Positions 30,148 through 58,507 of a stretch of 64,000 nucleotides of DNA are shown here, piece after piece. The stretch covers positions 11,241,381 through 11,305,380 of the forward strand of contig NC_133233.1 in the NCBI RefSeq assembly GCF_040436345.1, given 5' to 3'. A program made the translations under genes and the position numbers. Below the pieces are notes generated by a model. The model was given only the letters and a program-made list of their open reading frames with translations, was not told where the DNA came from and made no database searches. Position 1 is the stretch's first letter; each line of letters opens with the position of its first letter. Source of the DNA: Pagrus major (lineage: Eukaryota; Chordata; Actinopteri; Spariformes; Sparidae).

Positions 30148-31364
30148 GTTGACCTGCCGACACACCGCAGCTCGGACATGATTCCGCACAATAAAACAAC
30201 ACTAAACTAAGACATGTTGTCTATTAAACTACAGACATCTCCAAAGATCGGAAACTTCCCTCACCGTCCCGCTGACACGTCAAGACGAAGATCGTCTATC
30301 CATGAGAAGATCATTCACTGGCACAGAAGTGCGTCACGCAGCTTTTATTCAGGTACGTTTTTCTCATTTTCTGCAAGACATTGAAAACAGTATGAAAACA
30401 AACATGTTCTGTAAAATGATTAGTCGATTAGTCTAACAGTAGGATGACAGAAAATTATTTGCAAGCTATTGATAATTTTAGCAATTTTATGTAAATTTTA
30501 ATGTTATAAGGGACCTATTAGCTCTCTTATATAGTAATATGTAGGATACCAGATTTCCTGCACAAAATAAAAGTTAAAATATTAAAATACATTGTCTAAA
30601 CTAAAAAATAAGAATAAAAAATGTTCTTAATAACTAGTAAAACAGCAAGCCTATAGGTTTTTTTATAATGTACTTGGGTTTTGGACTGTCAGCTGGACAA
30701 AACAAGTTATTTTAGGACTTAGGACATCAGAGATGACAACCCTGATGATGTCATCAAGGCTTGGTCCTTAAATTGTTTAACAGAAAGCCTGAAAATGAGG
30801 AAAGTGGTGATGTTTGAAAGATACAGGCATTTGCTAAGCAGGGAGCATTCACAGAAAGGTGCTTTGGAGGAGGGACTGGGATATTTTGACTCTGCCACTT
30901 TGATTTTGAACTTTCTGTCCCCCAACTCCACAGAAGCACAATGCAAAAATCACCGGAGTCCCCCTTGGAAGGAATGGCTTTCTTTTTTTGCACAATTTTG
31001 CATAACTTCAACTTTGTAACTTCGTCCCTAAATAAATAACAAAACACTTTGCAAAGAGCCATCATGTACAGCATATTGTGACACAATAAAGGCAGCACCA
31101 TCAAAATTGTTTTGCCATTTTTTTTTAAACCTTCTTGATAATACACTTTTTGTTACTGATTAATAAAAGGTGCCTCAGCCTGAGCTGAAATCCGTGGTGG
31201 TATCCCTAAAATAAGGTCAGAGTGACACCTCTCTCCTTGCCTTTGTTGCTGGATCGCTTGTGTTCGGGGCGGTCACGTGGTGTCCAGGAAGTTTCCGTGT
31301 TTACAGAGAGCGGACGGACTGTGGCTGCCTTGAGCTCAGCGTCTGAAGAGGATGGTCCGCAGTC
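30148..31364. promoter_or_regulatory. Divergent promoter region, tmem241 / nsmaf
   Basis: The region holds the tmem241 5' end on the left and the nsmaf 5' UTR on the right. On the nsmaf side GGTCACGTGG holds an E-box (CACGTG, 31274-31279) about 90 nt before the coding start. The middle (30340-31170) is AT-rich, with fragments of the attagtcgattagtc type repeat. Start sites are inferred. Confidence 0.4.
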
Positions 31365-47946
<16,582 letters not shown>

Positions 47947-49375
47947 GAAGAAAGAGAGTAAAGAAGAAAGAGAAAGACTTCCGGGTCAATGTACTGGACA
48001 ATACTGGCCAAGTATCCTGCAGACTACATGACCCAACTATCTGACTCTGAGCGGAGACTCCTCAAACGTACTGTAAATGTACAGGACACAACGCAGGAGG
48101 AGGAAGATGAGTCAGCTGTTCTCAGTCCAAACCAAACAAAAGGTCACATACAGTCATGTTAGTTCATATCTACCTGCACATTGAGAGAAAATGTCCAATT
48201 TGCAGTTTAGTGCATGAGAGAAGGAAGCTAAAACAGTGTTCACGCCTTATTTTTCATTTGTGTTTTCAGCTTCTTTTACATTTGTGTGGATTTTTTCCCC
48301 CATGTATTATTTGTTATGTATCATGTTACATTGCTTTTTAACATTTAAATCACGTGTCTATAGCTTTATGTGCATTATATTCTTTGAAGTGGACATTAAA
48401 TGTCTGTCCAAAGCTTCAGGCTGCTCAGGTGTTATATAAAATACAAATTAACACTGATATCTAAACGTCCTCTTTCCATCGTGTCTTCTTTGTTACTGTT
48501 TCTCCGGCCTCAGAGGTTTCTGCTAACTGATTGTTTTCCAGTGCTTTACAAAAAAGTGTCCAGAAACATAAAGTCTTCAAGAATAGAGGGCATGATTAAG
48601 TCTCGAGTATGAAACACTCCCTTTATGTAGACTAAAACAATGTCTGTATAGAGTTTGTGTGTGTTTTAGTGTGTTGACTCTGGAGGGTGATTTTTCGCTT
48701 GTGATGAAAGAAAAGAAAGATCCTGTAAAGGGGCCTCTCATACACAATGCAACAACAACATCTCTGCACTCTGAAACCCATCATTACGATGGCTTGCACC
48801 ACACCACAAAGGCTTTTTACTGCACGGAGCAAAGCGGCTCAAAGTTTAGAAATTTGAGCCACGTTATTGAGTATTTATACTAACACTGTAGAAGTGTAAA
48901 GGGTGAGACAGTCCCTTCTTTTTTGTGCTTCAGGGTGAGTCAGGACTGCTTCATTTGTCTTTAACCTTCCAGTTCTTCTAACCTAAAACAAATCAAAGTC
49001 CAAACTAAAAGGTTCATCATTCAGTGATAAAACAGAGGACATGTTTTGTAGTAAACACCTGAACCTTGTTTAATATGAAAAATGACACATAATTTACATA
49101 ATACAAACCTTAAATGTTAACCTTCACATTTGGCTACTGGAACTGAACAGGTTAAATTTAACCAACATTTCTGTCTCTATTAAGGAAACTACTAAAGTGT
49201 ACCAGGTGAATATTATTTGATTATAACTGCAGATGCCTCGTCTCCACTCTGCTTCTGCTGCATCTGACGACGTCTCACACATCAGTCCTCTCGTGAGCCT
49301 CTTGGTCGTCAATGAAAAAGGAAATATATACAAAATGATATGAAGCAGTGAAGTTCAGCATCACACAACAGGCTC
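47947..49375. other. 3' UTRs and spacer between convergent nsmaf and cngb3 copy A
   Basis: The left part is the nsmaf 3' UTR. An ATTAAA at 48395-48400 is the best polyadenylation signal. The right part is presumably the 3' UTR of cngb3 copy A on the minus strand, but no clear AATAAA was found for it. No coding sequence was recognised, and the short frames here lack homology. Confidence 0.45.
48395..48400 (+). terminator. Candidate polyadenylation signal (ATTAAA), nsmaf
   Basis: ATTAAA lies about 450 nt past the nsmaf stop, followed within 30 nt by TGTCTGTCC and then CAGGTGTT, a plausible GU-rich element. Confidence 0.4.
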
Positions 49376-52300
49376 TCATTGCCTTTGCTCCTCTTTCTGT
49401 GGGCAGAAGGAAAAAAAAACCAGACATCTCACATTCCTGCTCGCTCACCCACGTATATAAAAAGGTCCAATAGCTCATAATATGTACAATAGCTATCCAG
49501 TGCTTATATTTTCTGGAGTATAAGGCTACCCCAGTTATATGTGAATGAAGAACGGTGCATCAGAGTAAAGATTCTACCTTCATTTTCTTCATGACGTTAA
49601 ATGCTCTGATTAACTTGGGTGTCGGTGGCTTCGGTCCAAACAGAGTCAGACCTTTCGGCTTCTCCTCAGCGGTTTTAGCACCTGCAGGGCCTTTGGCTTT
49701 TGTCAGTTTCCTTCACAATCACACACACAAACACACACACACACACAAAATGTAACTTGCAGTTGCACTTTTTGCATATTATGTAGTGTCACAAGCATTT
49801 GTAAATGACTCACTTTCCCTTCCTGGCCAGAACTTTCTGAGACTCTGGGTAGTGGACGAGGATATCGAACAAGTCCTTCTTCTCCAGGACGAAAAGGTTA
49901 GCAAAGCCGTGTGCTTTCACGTTAGCTGTGCGCCTGTTTCCTCCATCTTTGGCAGACTGTAGTAAACTGTGGGGGCAGAGGCAAAAATACACCATGTGTT
50001 CAATGCATAAAGTGATGGGAAAGTTTGAGATATATCTGGGCAATGCAGGACAGTACACAAGCTATAGTCCATAGTCACACAGATCTGAAATGAAGGATCA
50101 CTAATTGCTCCTGCAGACAAACCTGATTTCTCCGAACACACAGCCGGCCTTCAGCGTGACGAACACAATACTGTTGTCAGGACCTCCCACCACCTGCACC
50201 GCTCCACTCTTGATGATGTACATCTCTTTACCGATGTCACCCTGCAGGGAGGGGAACACAGAGGTCAGCATCACACTCATCTTAATAGTTCATTTGCTTC
50301 ATGATGATCACCAAAGCCTATTTATTATAAGATATACCCACTTTCTTGACAACAAAGTCTCCAGGTAGGTAGACGATTGACTTGAGCCTCAGCAACATGT
50401 CCACCAACATCTGCTGGTCACAGCCCTGGAAGAGACAGATTTTTTCTGATTATTGGAATCAGGGTTTTTCTTTTTTTTTATCTGATTGCTGATCAAATAA
50501 ATTCATTTCAAAATGGCTCTGATGCTGCAAAGTAATAACTAAAGGTATCAAATAAATGTAGTGGGGTAAAAAGTGCATCCAAACTGTAGCGAAGTGGAAG
50601 TATAAAGTAACCGAAAATGGAAATACTCACTAGTACAAGTACCTCAAAATTGTACTAAAGTACAGTAATTGCTTAATGTACATCCCATTGCTTGTGTTTA
50701 TTTATGGAGAGTTTATGGATGTAAACACAAAACAAACAGCAAACTCACCACCATGTCAGGCATGAAGGTGGGCAAGTCCAGTTTTTTTTTAACCTCTCTT
50801 AATTTAGTAATATTTTTATTTAATTTAACAATACTGTGAAGATGTGTTGCTCTATTTCTATGCACATGCAGAGTCTAAAAAAGGCTTCAGTTCACAAATT
50901 AAATTAGATTAGCAAACAGATGCTCCTGACAGGGCTGCCCATTAGGGAAAAGGGCAACGTTTCTAGGTCCCATGGAGGCCAGCAATACTCATGTCCATCC
51001 TAGCTAACATACCTAACTAAATTATATTTACTAGCCACTAGTTAGCTAGCGTCAGTGAAGGAAACACCACCACCTGTGAGAAAGAGGATGATGTCAATGA
51101 TGGCAAAGACAATACTGGCTCCTGACCGGAGGACACGGTCAATGTCGGGTCACCTGAAACAGTGCGATCTTCTGGAAGGTGGCCAGGTTGACGTCCACAG
51201 CGATGGCAGTTCTCATCACCAGAGGCATCTTGTCCAGCAGCTCGGACTCATCTGGAGACAACATGGATACGTTGGTCAGAAGCATTTTCTTGACATTCCT
51301 GAATAGTTGCTTTGCCATTTAAATAGTGAGTGAAAAAGTGATTCTTTTGTATCGTCAGGTTTCTTTTTCATTTTTTCGAGGATCCATTTTTGGAGACTCA
51401 CCCAGCATGCCCTGAGCGGTCCAGGTGTAGTTGTACCAGGTCCGCACTCTGTTCTGGACCTCCTTGGGAATCGAGTAGGTGTTCATGTATTCAACACAGC
51501 CGTCCATCGACGCTCGAAAATATGTCTCACCTGCTGTTGCTGCCCCGATGACGTCTCTCATCTGAAAGAAGGTTTTGGGGAGTCAGGTGGTGTAAGTATA
51601 AAGACTGACAGAGAGCAGGGTGTACAGCTCTTTCACCCAGAGCACTGTGGTCAAGTCCTGTATGAAACTTAAATCTCTTTCTTATATTTTTTTTAATCCT
51701 TTAAGAGATTTTGTTTTATGCCTCTCCAATGACTCCACATTTGGTAAGAAGTGAAATCTTAACAGATATAGAATATACATCACAGATTTGTGAATGAAAA
51801 AGTTTCCGTTTTAAAGACTGAATGAATCTACTGATCCTAGATCTGATCCTCTGACAGCTATCACATGACACCTTCCTACCTGTCCAATCAAACTGGAGAA
51901 CACAAAGACGCCAATGAAAAAGTTCGACAGCTGAAAGGAAATCTCAAAGGTGGTCGTAGGCTCTGGAAGACCGCCGATGTTGATCAGACTTCGGACAGCG
52001 AAGTAGTAACAGCGGATGTACCTGTGAGGGGACAGGGAGCATGATTCCTGTGTAGCAGAATGCAGAAAAAACTCAAACAAAATGGTGGACAGGCGGTGAT
52101 TTACTCTAGAGAGCCTGCATGAGATTTGAAAGTGATAATAGCTGCATGGCAGAGAGTTCAGACAACAACACGAACATCTGTAATCATAAACAACTGGACA
52201 AAGTATTGAAGTACATACGCTGTGCCCTTTCCGTCATACACCCATGTAGTCTTTCCAAGACCCTGATGTACTGAGGCAACGTAAAACAAACAGGCGTTGA

Positions 52301-55300
52301 GGTGGAGCACGTAGAGCAGGTAACCTGTGGTGCGAGTCACTCTGCGTCAGACAGACAACAATGTAAGAGACAGAAATAGACAATATTTGGTGTGAGTGAA
52401 CTGATCTGAGAGAACATTGAAAAAATAATACAAATTTCCAAAAAGGCCAAATCAAAAGCAATTTGTCTAACAGTCATTTGCTCCTGGAGCATTCACCTCC
52501 AGATGTAGGCCTTGGACATGACGTTTTCAAGTCGATCGCTGAACTCAAAGAAGGACTCGAGCTAGAATACACAAGGAAACAAACAGGAAATGTGAAGTCT
52601 ATTCGAACAGAAATGTAAAAAGACGGTCAGCCGGGTGCTTACCCTGATGAAGCGGTTGAGTCGGTAGATGGAGGAGAAGTTGAAGTGCAGGCAGAGAAGG
52701 TCAAAGGGGAGGATACTGATCATATCAGTCTAAAACATAGAGGGATCAAAAAAATCAGTTACACAGAAGCTTACACTACTTCTGGACCTCTGAAGTTACA
52801 ACGAGTGGTTGACTTTTGTTAAGGTCTGTTATTTGATCCCCATAACTCAAAAAATGTACTTTGCTGGCATAAACACAGTAGTGGAAGAAGCATTATCATA
52901 ATTTACTTAAGTGAAAGTACCAGTACACCAATGTGAAAATACTACGAAATTGTTCCAAGGTTTCCTCAAAAATACCTGATTGCAAATGTTGAAACGCAGT
53001 CTCGAACAGTGGTCACTGGCTTGGCAGCCTCCTCGCCTGTAACCCCACTAACATCCCTTCCACCTCCTGATATGAAAGTCCGGTCACACTGCACTTTTAA
53101 ACATGTGATGTGAACGCGATAATACACCTTTTGTAGAAACGTCAATACACTACGTAGCCTACGACACGCAAATGTAATCACAGCAGTGGTTTGCAGAAAC
53201 GTGCCAACATTTCTTGGGAACATATTCTCGTTTTTACTGTTATCTTATGTTTACTCATGTAAATAGTAACTATTGCTGATGTAATGAAGTAAAAACTACA
53301 AAATTACCCCAAAAAATGTAGTGTAAAGCACAAATCCCTCCATCTGTATAAAGGTAAATGAGTAAACGATAGTTACTTTGCACCAGCGGACACACGATTA
53401 CACTCTCACCTTGAATCGTGGTGATTTCCGATAATGTTCCTTGGTCACAGCTCTTTCTTTCTGCGGGAGATATATGATTTTTGTGAATCACACACACTGA
53501 TGGGTTTAAGAACACTACGGTCAATAATCGCACTGTTATGCTTTTCGACTTACAATAATGTCCCCGGCTTTGACAAACTGTAGTCGGGGCTGCCAAAGTA
53601 AGATGTCAACAACATTCACGGCGTCACTGAGAATGTCACAAATGATCCAGTAGGGGTTGGCGCTCTCGTTGTGGTAAGGGAAGGCCAAGCGGGCGGGGAC
53701 GAACCAAACATTGTAGTTGTATGCCAACGATACCAAGGACAACCAGGCGATATACCGATAATCTGGAGTGAGAGAGAAACATACAGATTGAATTTAAGTA
53801 TATTTACATGTTCATGTAGTCTTGTGTTCCCTGTCTGTACCTCACCTAAAGGATCTACTGTTTTTCCCAAGACGTCATCCATCATTTCTTCAATCGGATG
53901 GAGGAGGACGTCGAAGCAGGCGCAGTTAATGTCTGGGAGGATCTTTGCTTTCTTCTTGGCCTCCTCTGCCAGCCTCTCCTCCTCTGCTTTCTTCTCGGCC
54001 TCCAGTCTTTTCTCCTCGTCCTTTTTCTTCTTCTCCTCTGCCTTTTTAGCCGCCTCTTCTGCCTTCTTTTTGTCCGCCTCTTCCTTCGCTATCCGCCTCT
54101 CTTCCATCAACCTGGTGTAGTCGTCCGTCCTCAGGAGAGGCGCTGAACAGGCAAAGAGACGTGAGTCAGACGGCCCGTTGACCATGTTTGTGTGTTTGAT
54201 ATCTGCCTGGGTGTTTGCGTGAACATGTCCATACTTACTGACAGGTGGGCTGATTTCTGGGGAAGAGGCGTGAGGGTCTATGGCCTTCTCTCTGAGCTCC
54301 TCAGTCCGCTCCCTTAACCTCTGGACCAATTTTCTCAGTGTGTCATCTGTGTAACGGAAGTAGACAACAGGTGGAGGAGGAGGTTCTTCACTGGAAAGCA
54401 AAAAAAAAAAATCTATATTAGTTCTTTAAAGGTACAATATCTACGAATTTTAGCTGATAACATTCTAATTTTAAGTGAAATTATCGACAGAATGTGAAGA
54501 AATAACAGTTTTGACGTCTATATGTTATGTTGAAGAGATATCTACTTAAGTTAGCATGCTAACCACCCTAATCCAAAGCTGCAAGTGTGCTAGCGGTGGA
54601 AGCACCAACACTCCCAAAGTGCTCCAAGCGTGCAGTCTTTTTGTTGGAAAACGTTCCAACAAAAACATGCACTTGCTTGATGTTTGGCTGTGATAACAAA
54701 TTTGTCATCTTGCTAGCATTTGATGATAATTAATAAATCATATCAAATGTGTGTATGGCTACCCATATTAATGACAATGGTGTATAAATTAGCGCCAGAT
54801 CGCAAAAAAATACCAATTCTTCAGTAATGTTGCTTTAAAAGGCTGTAAAAAGGTTTTCTTTTTCCACTTTTATCTGAACCTCAATGAGAAAACAGGATTT
54901 TGTCATTTTAATAAGAATTATCTCTGTTATTCAGCTATTGTTAATTTGCAAAAATGCACACAAAACAACAAAAATCCATCCAACCAATCCAACTTATACT
55001 CTCTGATCGTTCTCAGTCACAAATACCACTAAGCTCCTAATCTCCTTTCCTACTTTAGGAGTCACAGTGTGATCAGGGCTGCTGCTACTGCAGCTTACAC
55101 ACAGTATGTCCAGATACTGTCGGTACTGTAAGGAAACAGAAACAAGTGGACAAAACTGTCCAACTGTACAATCAGTTAAAAGTAGTGAATGCACAGGGTT
55201 TTGGGAGAATATAACAAGTTAGTTTCAGATTTAGATACTCGCAGCAGCTCTGTACTGAGTTTGTAATTATTTAAACATCTGCACTAACACCTCTGCAGGT

Positions 55301-57263
55301 AAAAGTGTTCTGTCAGCCACAGTTCAAGGGTCGTGACTAAAAAGGCTTTCTCACTTTTGATTCAGCCATCACACGTTCTCCCGTATTCAGTGTTCTACAC
55401 TGTATGAACGATATACACCGTCCCATCAGAATTCATGGAAGCTACTAATAGCTAATGTTCATTATTTACATTTAATATGATACATTCACCATGATAATGT
55501 GAGGTGTTTTCTTTCATGTGGGAAGTGAGGTAGATGGATATGGTTAGCAATGACAACGACGCACTGCGCTCAAAGTAAACAGCCCTGGAGTCTGTTGTTC
55601 AGCAGCGAGCTAAGTCAGTAGCACAAAGCACACAGGCCCTGAGCTAAAGAACAAGTGAGCAACAGACTACCTGCACTGTTGTTCGGCTGTTTCGTTACAC
55701 AAAGCACACAGACCCTGAGCCTAATCAAAGGCCGGCTGTTCCAACAACAGCCTCCTTTGGCCTAAGGAGTAACTGTCACTGGGTAGCCTTTTCTGACTGG
55801 GGTCGTGAATTCATGACAGCTTTTCTTCTTGTTTTTTTCATGTATTTATTAAACTAACAAAGTGCAGAGAGCTCATTGAGCATGCTAACTAACCCTAACT
55901 TTCTAAATGTAACATGCTCTTGTTGGTTTCTTGAGTCTTACTAACCCCACCTTAAAACAGCTGACCATCTGCCATCTTGACTCCATCAGAATCAATCCTT
56001 AGGATGAACACTTGTGTCATTTAATTACATTAATATCCAAAATTATTTTGAACCCAGAGACGGTTCACTTCTAACCATGAAGCTGAACAGACAAACCACA
56101 TGACTGCGCTGCAGAAAAAAACTGTCGCGTAAAGCCAAAAGTAACTTGACATGTCAGGCCTGATATACACGGGTCGCAGAGAACTGGAGCTCGCATGGGG
56201 TGAGATGTGAGGAACACACAGGCTATGATGATGCAGTCTCACCCTTCAGCCCCTTCTGGATTGGCAGCATCACCAGCAGCAGGAGCAGCAGGGGCAGCTG
56301 GGGCAGGGGCAGCTGGGGCAGGAGCAGCTGGGGCAGGAGCTGGAAGAAAAATATAGCACCAGTTTCTAATAATTAAACACATACACTAACAGAGACCACA
56401 ATATTCTCCACTTAATAATTTGCATTTTGTAAGAGACCCTCCTTCAGACCTCTCACCTGGTTTTGGCTCCTCCTTCTTGGGCTCTTCTTCTTTCTTTTCT
56501 TCTTCTTTCTTTTCCTCCTCTTTCTTCTCCTCCTCTTTCTTTTCCTCCTTTTTCTTCTCCTCCTCTTTCTTTTCTTCTACTTTCTTCTCCTCCTCTTTCT
56601 TTTCCTCCTCTTTTTCATCCTTCTTCTCAGGAGGCTTTTCTTCCTGTAAACACACAGTACTGTCACAATGTGCAGGCAAAAGTGGACGACATTTTTCTGG
56701 CTGACTGTGGATCCATGTGCTAAATGCTCAAACTTCAGCTGTAACATTGTGTAATCATGTAACAGCGCCCCCAGCAGTTTCCCCTTTCTCAGTTTTATAT
56801 ATTAATACTGGCGGCCCAGCGGCAGTAATCCAGCCTCTCTGATGAAGTGCCAAGCTGATTTCCGAGGCTTTCGCTGATCTGAGTCACCTGCTACTGTCAG
56901 GACTCACCTTAAAACACCGCTGATGTACTCAGCGTGACGAGCAGGTAGCAAACACAGAACCTTTTCTTTGGTTTGGAAGCTGCAAATGTGCTGGTTTTAA
57001 AACTGACAAAGATAAACATCTTCAAAATACCTTTGTGGACCAGGTCTTTTATATTTAAGATGTGAGAAAGAGGGGTAAAAGCTTCACCTTACTCAGCAAT
57101 AAACAACATAAATTCACCATTTATTAATGATAGACATTATAAAGTGTTACCAAAAGGGGCCAGGCCTTACCTTAGCGGGTGGAGCTGGGGTAGAAGGTGG
57201 GGCAGCAGCCGGGGCAGGGGGCGGCTCAGGAGCCCCGATCAACTTCTTCAACCTGCTGAACAT
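49376..57263 (-). CDS. cngb3: CNG channel beta 3 subunit, copy A (complete)
   Basis: Eighteen exons (57263-57171, 56643-56457, 56339-56243, 54390-54239, 54142-53846, 53762-53554, 53460-53410, 52729-52643, 52561-52497, 52341-52219, 52021-51880, 51561-51402, 51251-51154, 50425-50342, 50241-50123, 49966-49814, 49710-49578, 49396-49376) give 756 aa. The N-terminus has Lys/Glu and Ala/Pro repeats, then a Lys/Glu/Ala coiled coil. Transmembrane segments start in exon 6. The pore is in exon 11 (residues 454-501, [10 protein letters not shown]), then C-linker ([18 protein letters not shown]) and cyclic-nucleotide domain (about 588-700) with VFGEISLL and NRRTANV. GLPEP and the linker fit CNGB3 better than CNGB1. 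CNGB3 joins CNGA3 in the cone photoreceptor cGMP-gated channel. The 21 nt last exon (KEEQRQ) is the least certain part. Confidence 0.88.
49719..49748 (+). repeat. (CA)n microsatellite
   Basis: A CA run with one interruption (cacacacaaacacac...), in the short intron between exons 16 and 17 of cngb3 copy A. Confidence 0.85.
50527..50700 (+). repeat. Teleost interspersed repeat (cngb3 copy A intron 13)
   Basis: AAGTGGAAGTATAAAGTAAC, GAAAATGGAAATACTCACTA and AAGTACCTCAAAATTGTACT are the reverse-strand version of the repeat at 11573-11745. Confidence 0.5.
52880..52948 (+). repeat. Fragment of the same interspersed repeat (cngb3 copy A intron 7)
   Basis: AGTGGAAGAAGCATTATCAT and CTTAAGTGAAAGTACCAGTA resemble the start of this repeat family. 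It is short and diverged. Confidence 0.35.
54391..56242 (-). other. cngb3 copy A intron 3
   Basis: This 1.85 kb intron contains the family 1 repeat at 54427-54840. The rest is unique AT-rich sequence with no exon I can support, though tandem hexamer-like phrases (cacagaccctgagc, cacaggccctgagc) recur near 55635 and 55705. Confidence 0.4.
54427..54840 (-). mobile_element. Diverged family 1 repeat
   Basis: It begins TTTAAAGGTACAATATCTACG and ends AATGTTGCTTTAAAAGG. The interior (aataacagttttgacg, ttagcatgctaacc, aagtgctccaagc) follows the order of the reverse complement of 25742-26047. Confidence 0.4.
56281..56339 (-). repeat. Coding minisatellite, Ala/Pro repeat
   Basis: Units of about 15 nt (ggggcaggagcagct and variants) are repeated about four times. 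They encode [15 protein letters not shown] in cngb3 copy A exon 3 and keep frame because the unit is a multiple of three. Confidence 0.75.
56470..56630 (-). repeat. Coding low-complexity repeat, Lys/Glu tract
   Basis: Plus-strand units of the TCCTCCTCTTTCTTT type encode runs of EEEKK on the minus strand in cngb3 copy A exon 2. A Ser/Phe-rich frame on the other strand is only its shadow. Confidence 0.75.
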
Positions 57264-58507
57264 GGCGGGGCTCGGTGTGGGCTACAGCCGACAGGCCTGC
57301 CCACCCAGGTCTCCTCCTGACGACCCTTTCCTGCGTGGATCTCAGATCCTTGACAGAGTCCTGAGATCCTCCACAGTCCTCGTCTCGTATCCAAACAACA
57401 GACTGAGGCAATTAAATTTCTTAGAGGCATTAATTCCCTTGGGGCACTCCCACTCGCCAGTCAGTGCCAGGAAAGACAACTGTCCTCTTGTAGGGTTGAC
57501 TCCAGAACAAGGGCCATTTAAAGGGCCTGACGTCTTTATCACTTATTGGCAAATAAGTGTCATAATGATGAATACAAGAGTGTAATGGTTCATTATTAAG
57601 TGAAAAGATTATTTATTATAATCACAGCAGGTTGGAGGATGGAGTATTTTCTTCATTATTACAATCTGATCACTAATTCTGCCATTAAGTTGACAGAAAT
57701 ATATAAAAACAACTCAGTTTGTCTGGAAAATACATCTTTCTATATATTTAAATAAAATAAAAATGTAATGGTAGTAAGTCGTGTCTGTACGGGAGGAGAG
57801 TAGCGTCTGTAAAATTAGACTGATGGGGTTATTTCAGTCTCTCCTGGCTGCACAGTTCACAGACAGAGTCCGCTTAGCTAATTAACCCTCACAATGTCGC
57901 TGTGTGGCTAACGGGATTAGCCAGCAGCTCTCGCACTGTAACTCCTGCCTCACACACACACACACACAGCTGACAGACGCACACACACCGAGCAAACAAA
58001 CAGGACAGGACGCCACGAGAAGGAAACTGTAGTTCAGTCAGGGAATTATTTATTTATCATCAAATAAATCAAATATTGTATAGCGAACATTACCAGTTGT
58101 TATGACAGATAGTCTCTGTGAGGCTTTTACAACTATCGGACAATATAGTCATTATAAGCAGACTCAGTATGCGAGTATACAATATACAGCCAGATGTATC
58201 CACTTAGGGCAGTAATTTAGATTAAAATATTGCACATTTCATCAAAATAGTTTGGAAATCTTTGTTTAAATACATGTCTGATGTTTGAATATGCTTGTTG
58301 TCCAAGCTAGCTGGAGTTTGTCACATAAGACAATTCAAATGTTGCTTAAAAGGTGCAACTAAGTAAAGTCAAATTAACTTTCGAAGCATCCCTTTTAAAC
58401 AACATCTCAAAATGACAGCACTCAGTACAAAAGAGTAGTAAGAGGTGAAAATAAAACTGTACAATCACTCCCAAAAAGGAGTCATAAAAAAGAAAATAAG
58501 ATCTTCA
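57264..58507 (-). promoter_or_regulatory. Spacer between cngb3 copies: copy A promoter and copy B 3' UTR
   Basis: This 1.24 kb segment must hold the 5' UTR and promoter of copy A and the 3' UTR of copy B. A GGGATTAG at 57913-57920 fits the OTX/CRX photoreceptor homeobox site (GGATTA), near a TAATTA at 57879-57884. A (CA)n tract lies at 57951-57968. AATAAA on the minus strand (58049-58054) is a candidate copy B signal. Use of these sites is inferred. Confidence 0.4.

Noticed and set aside
49555-49577. cngb3 copy A ending VESLL by reading through the donor after KKMK
   Set aside because: Copy B splices at the same point to a short last exon, and a strong acceptor leads to KEEQRQ-stop at 49396. 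Read-through remains possible but is less likely.
53671-54146. Plus-strand frames of 149 and 82 codons
   Set aside because: Antisense of cngb3 copy A exons 5 and 6, which have matching phases and clear homology.
56420-56723. Ser/Phe-rich and Leu/Pro-rich plus-strand frames
   Set aside because: They are the complement of the Lys/Glu repeat in cngb3 copy A exon 2. Low-complexity coding DNA keeps several frames open.
57127-57585. Plus-strand 152-codon frame rich in Gly/Ala
   Set aside because: It covers the antisense of cngb3 copy A exon 1 and its promoter, with no homology or splice support.
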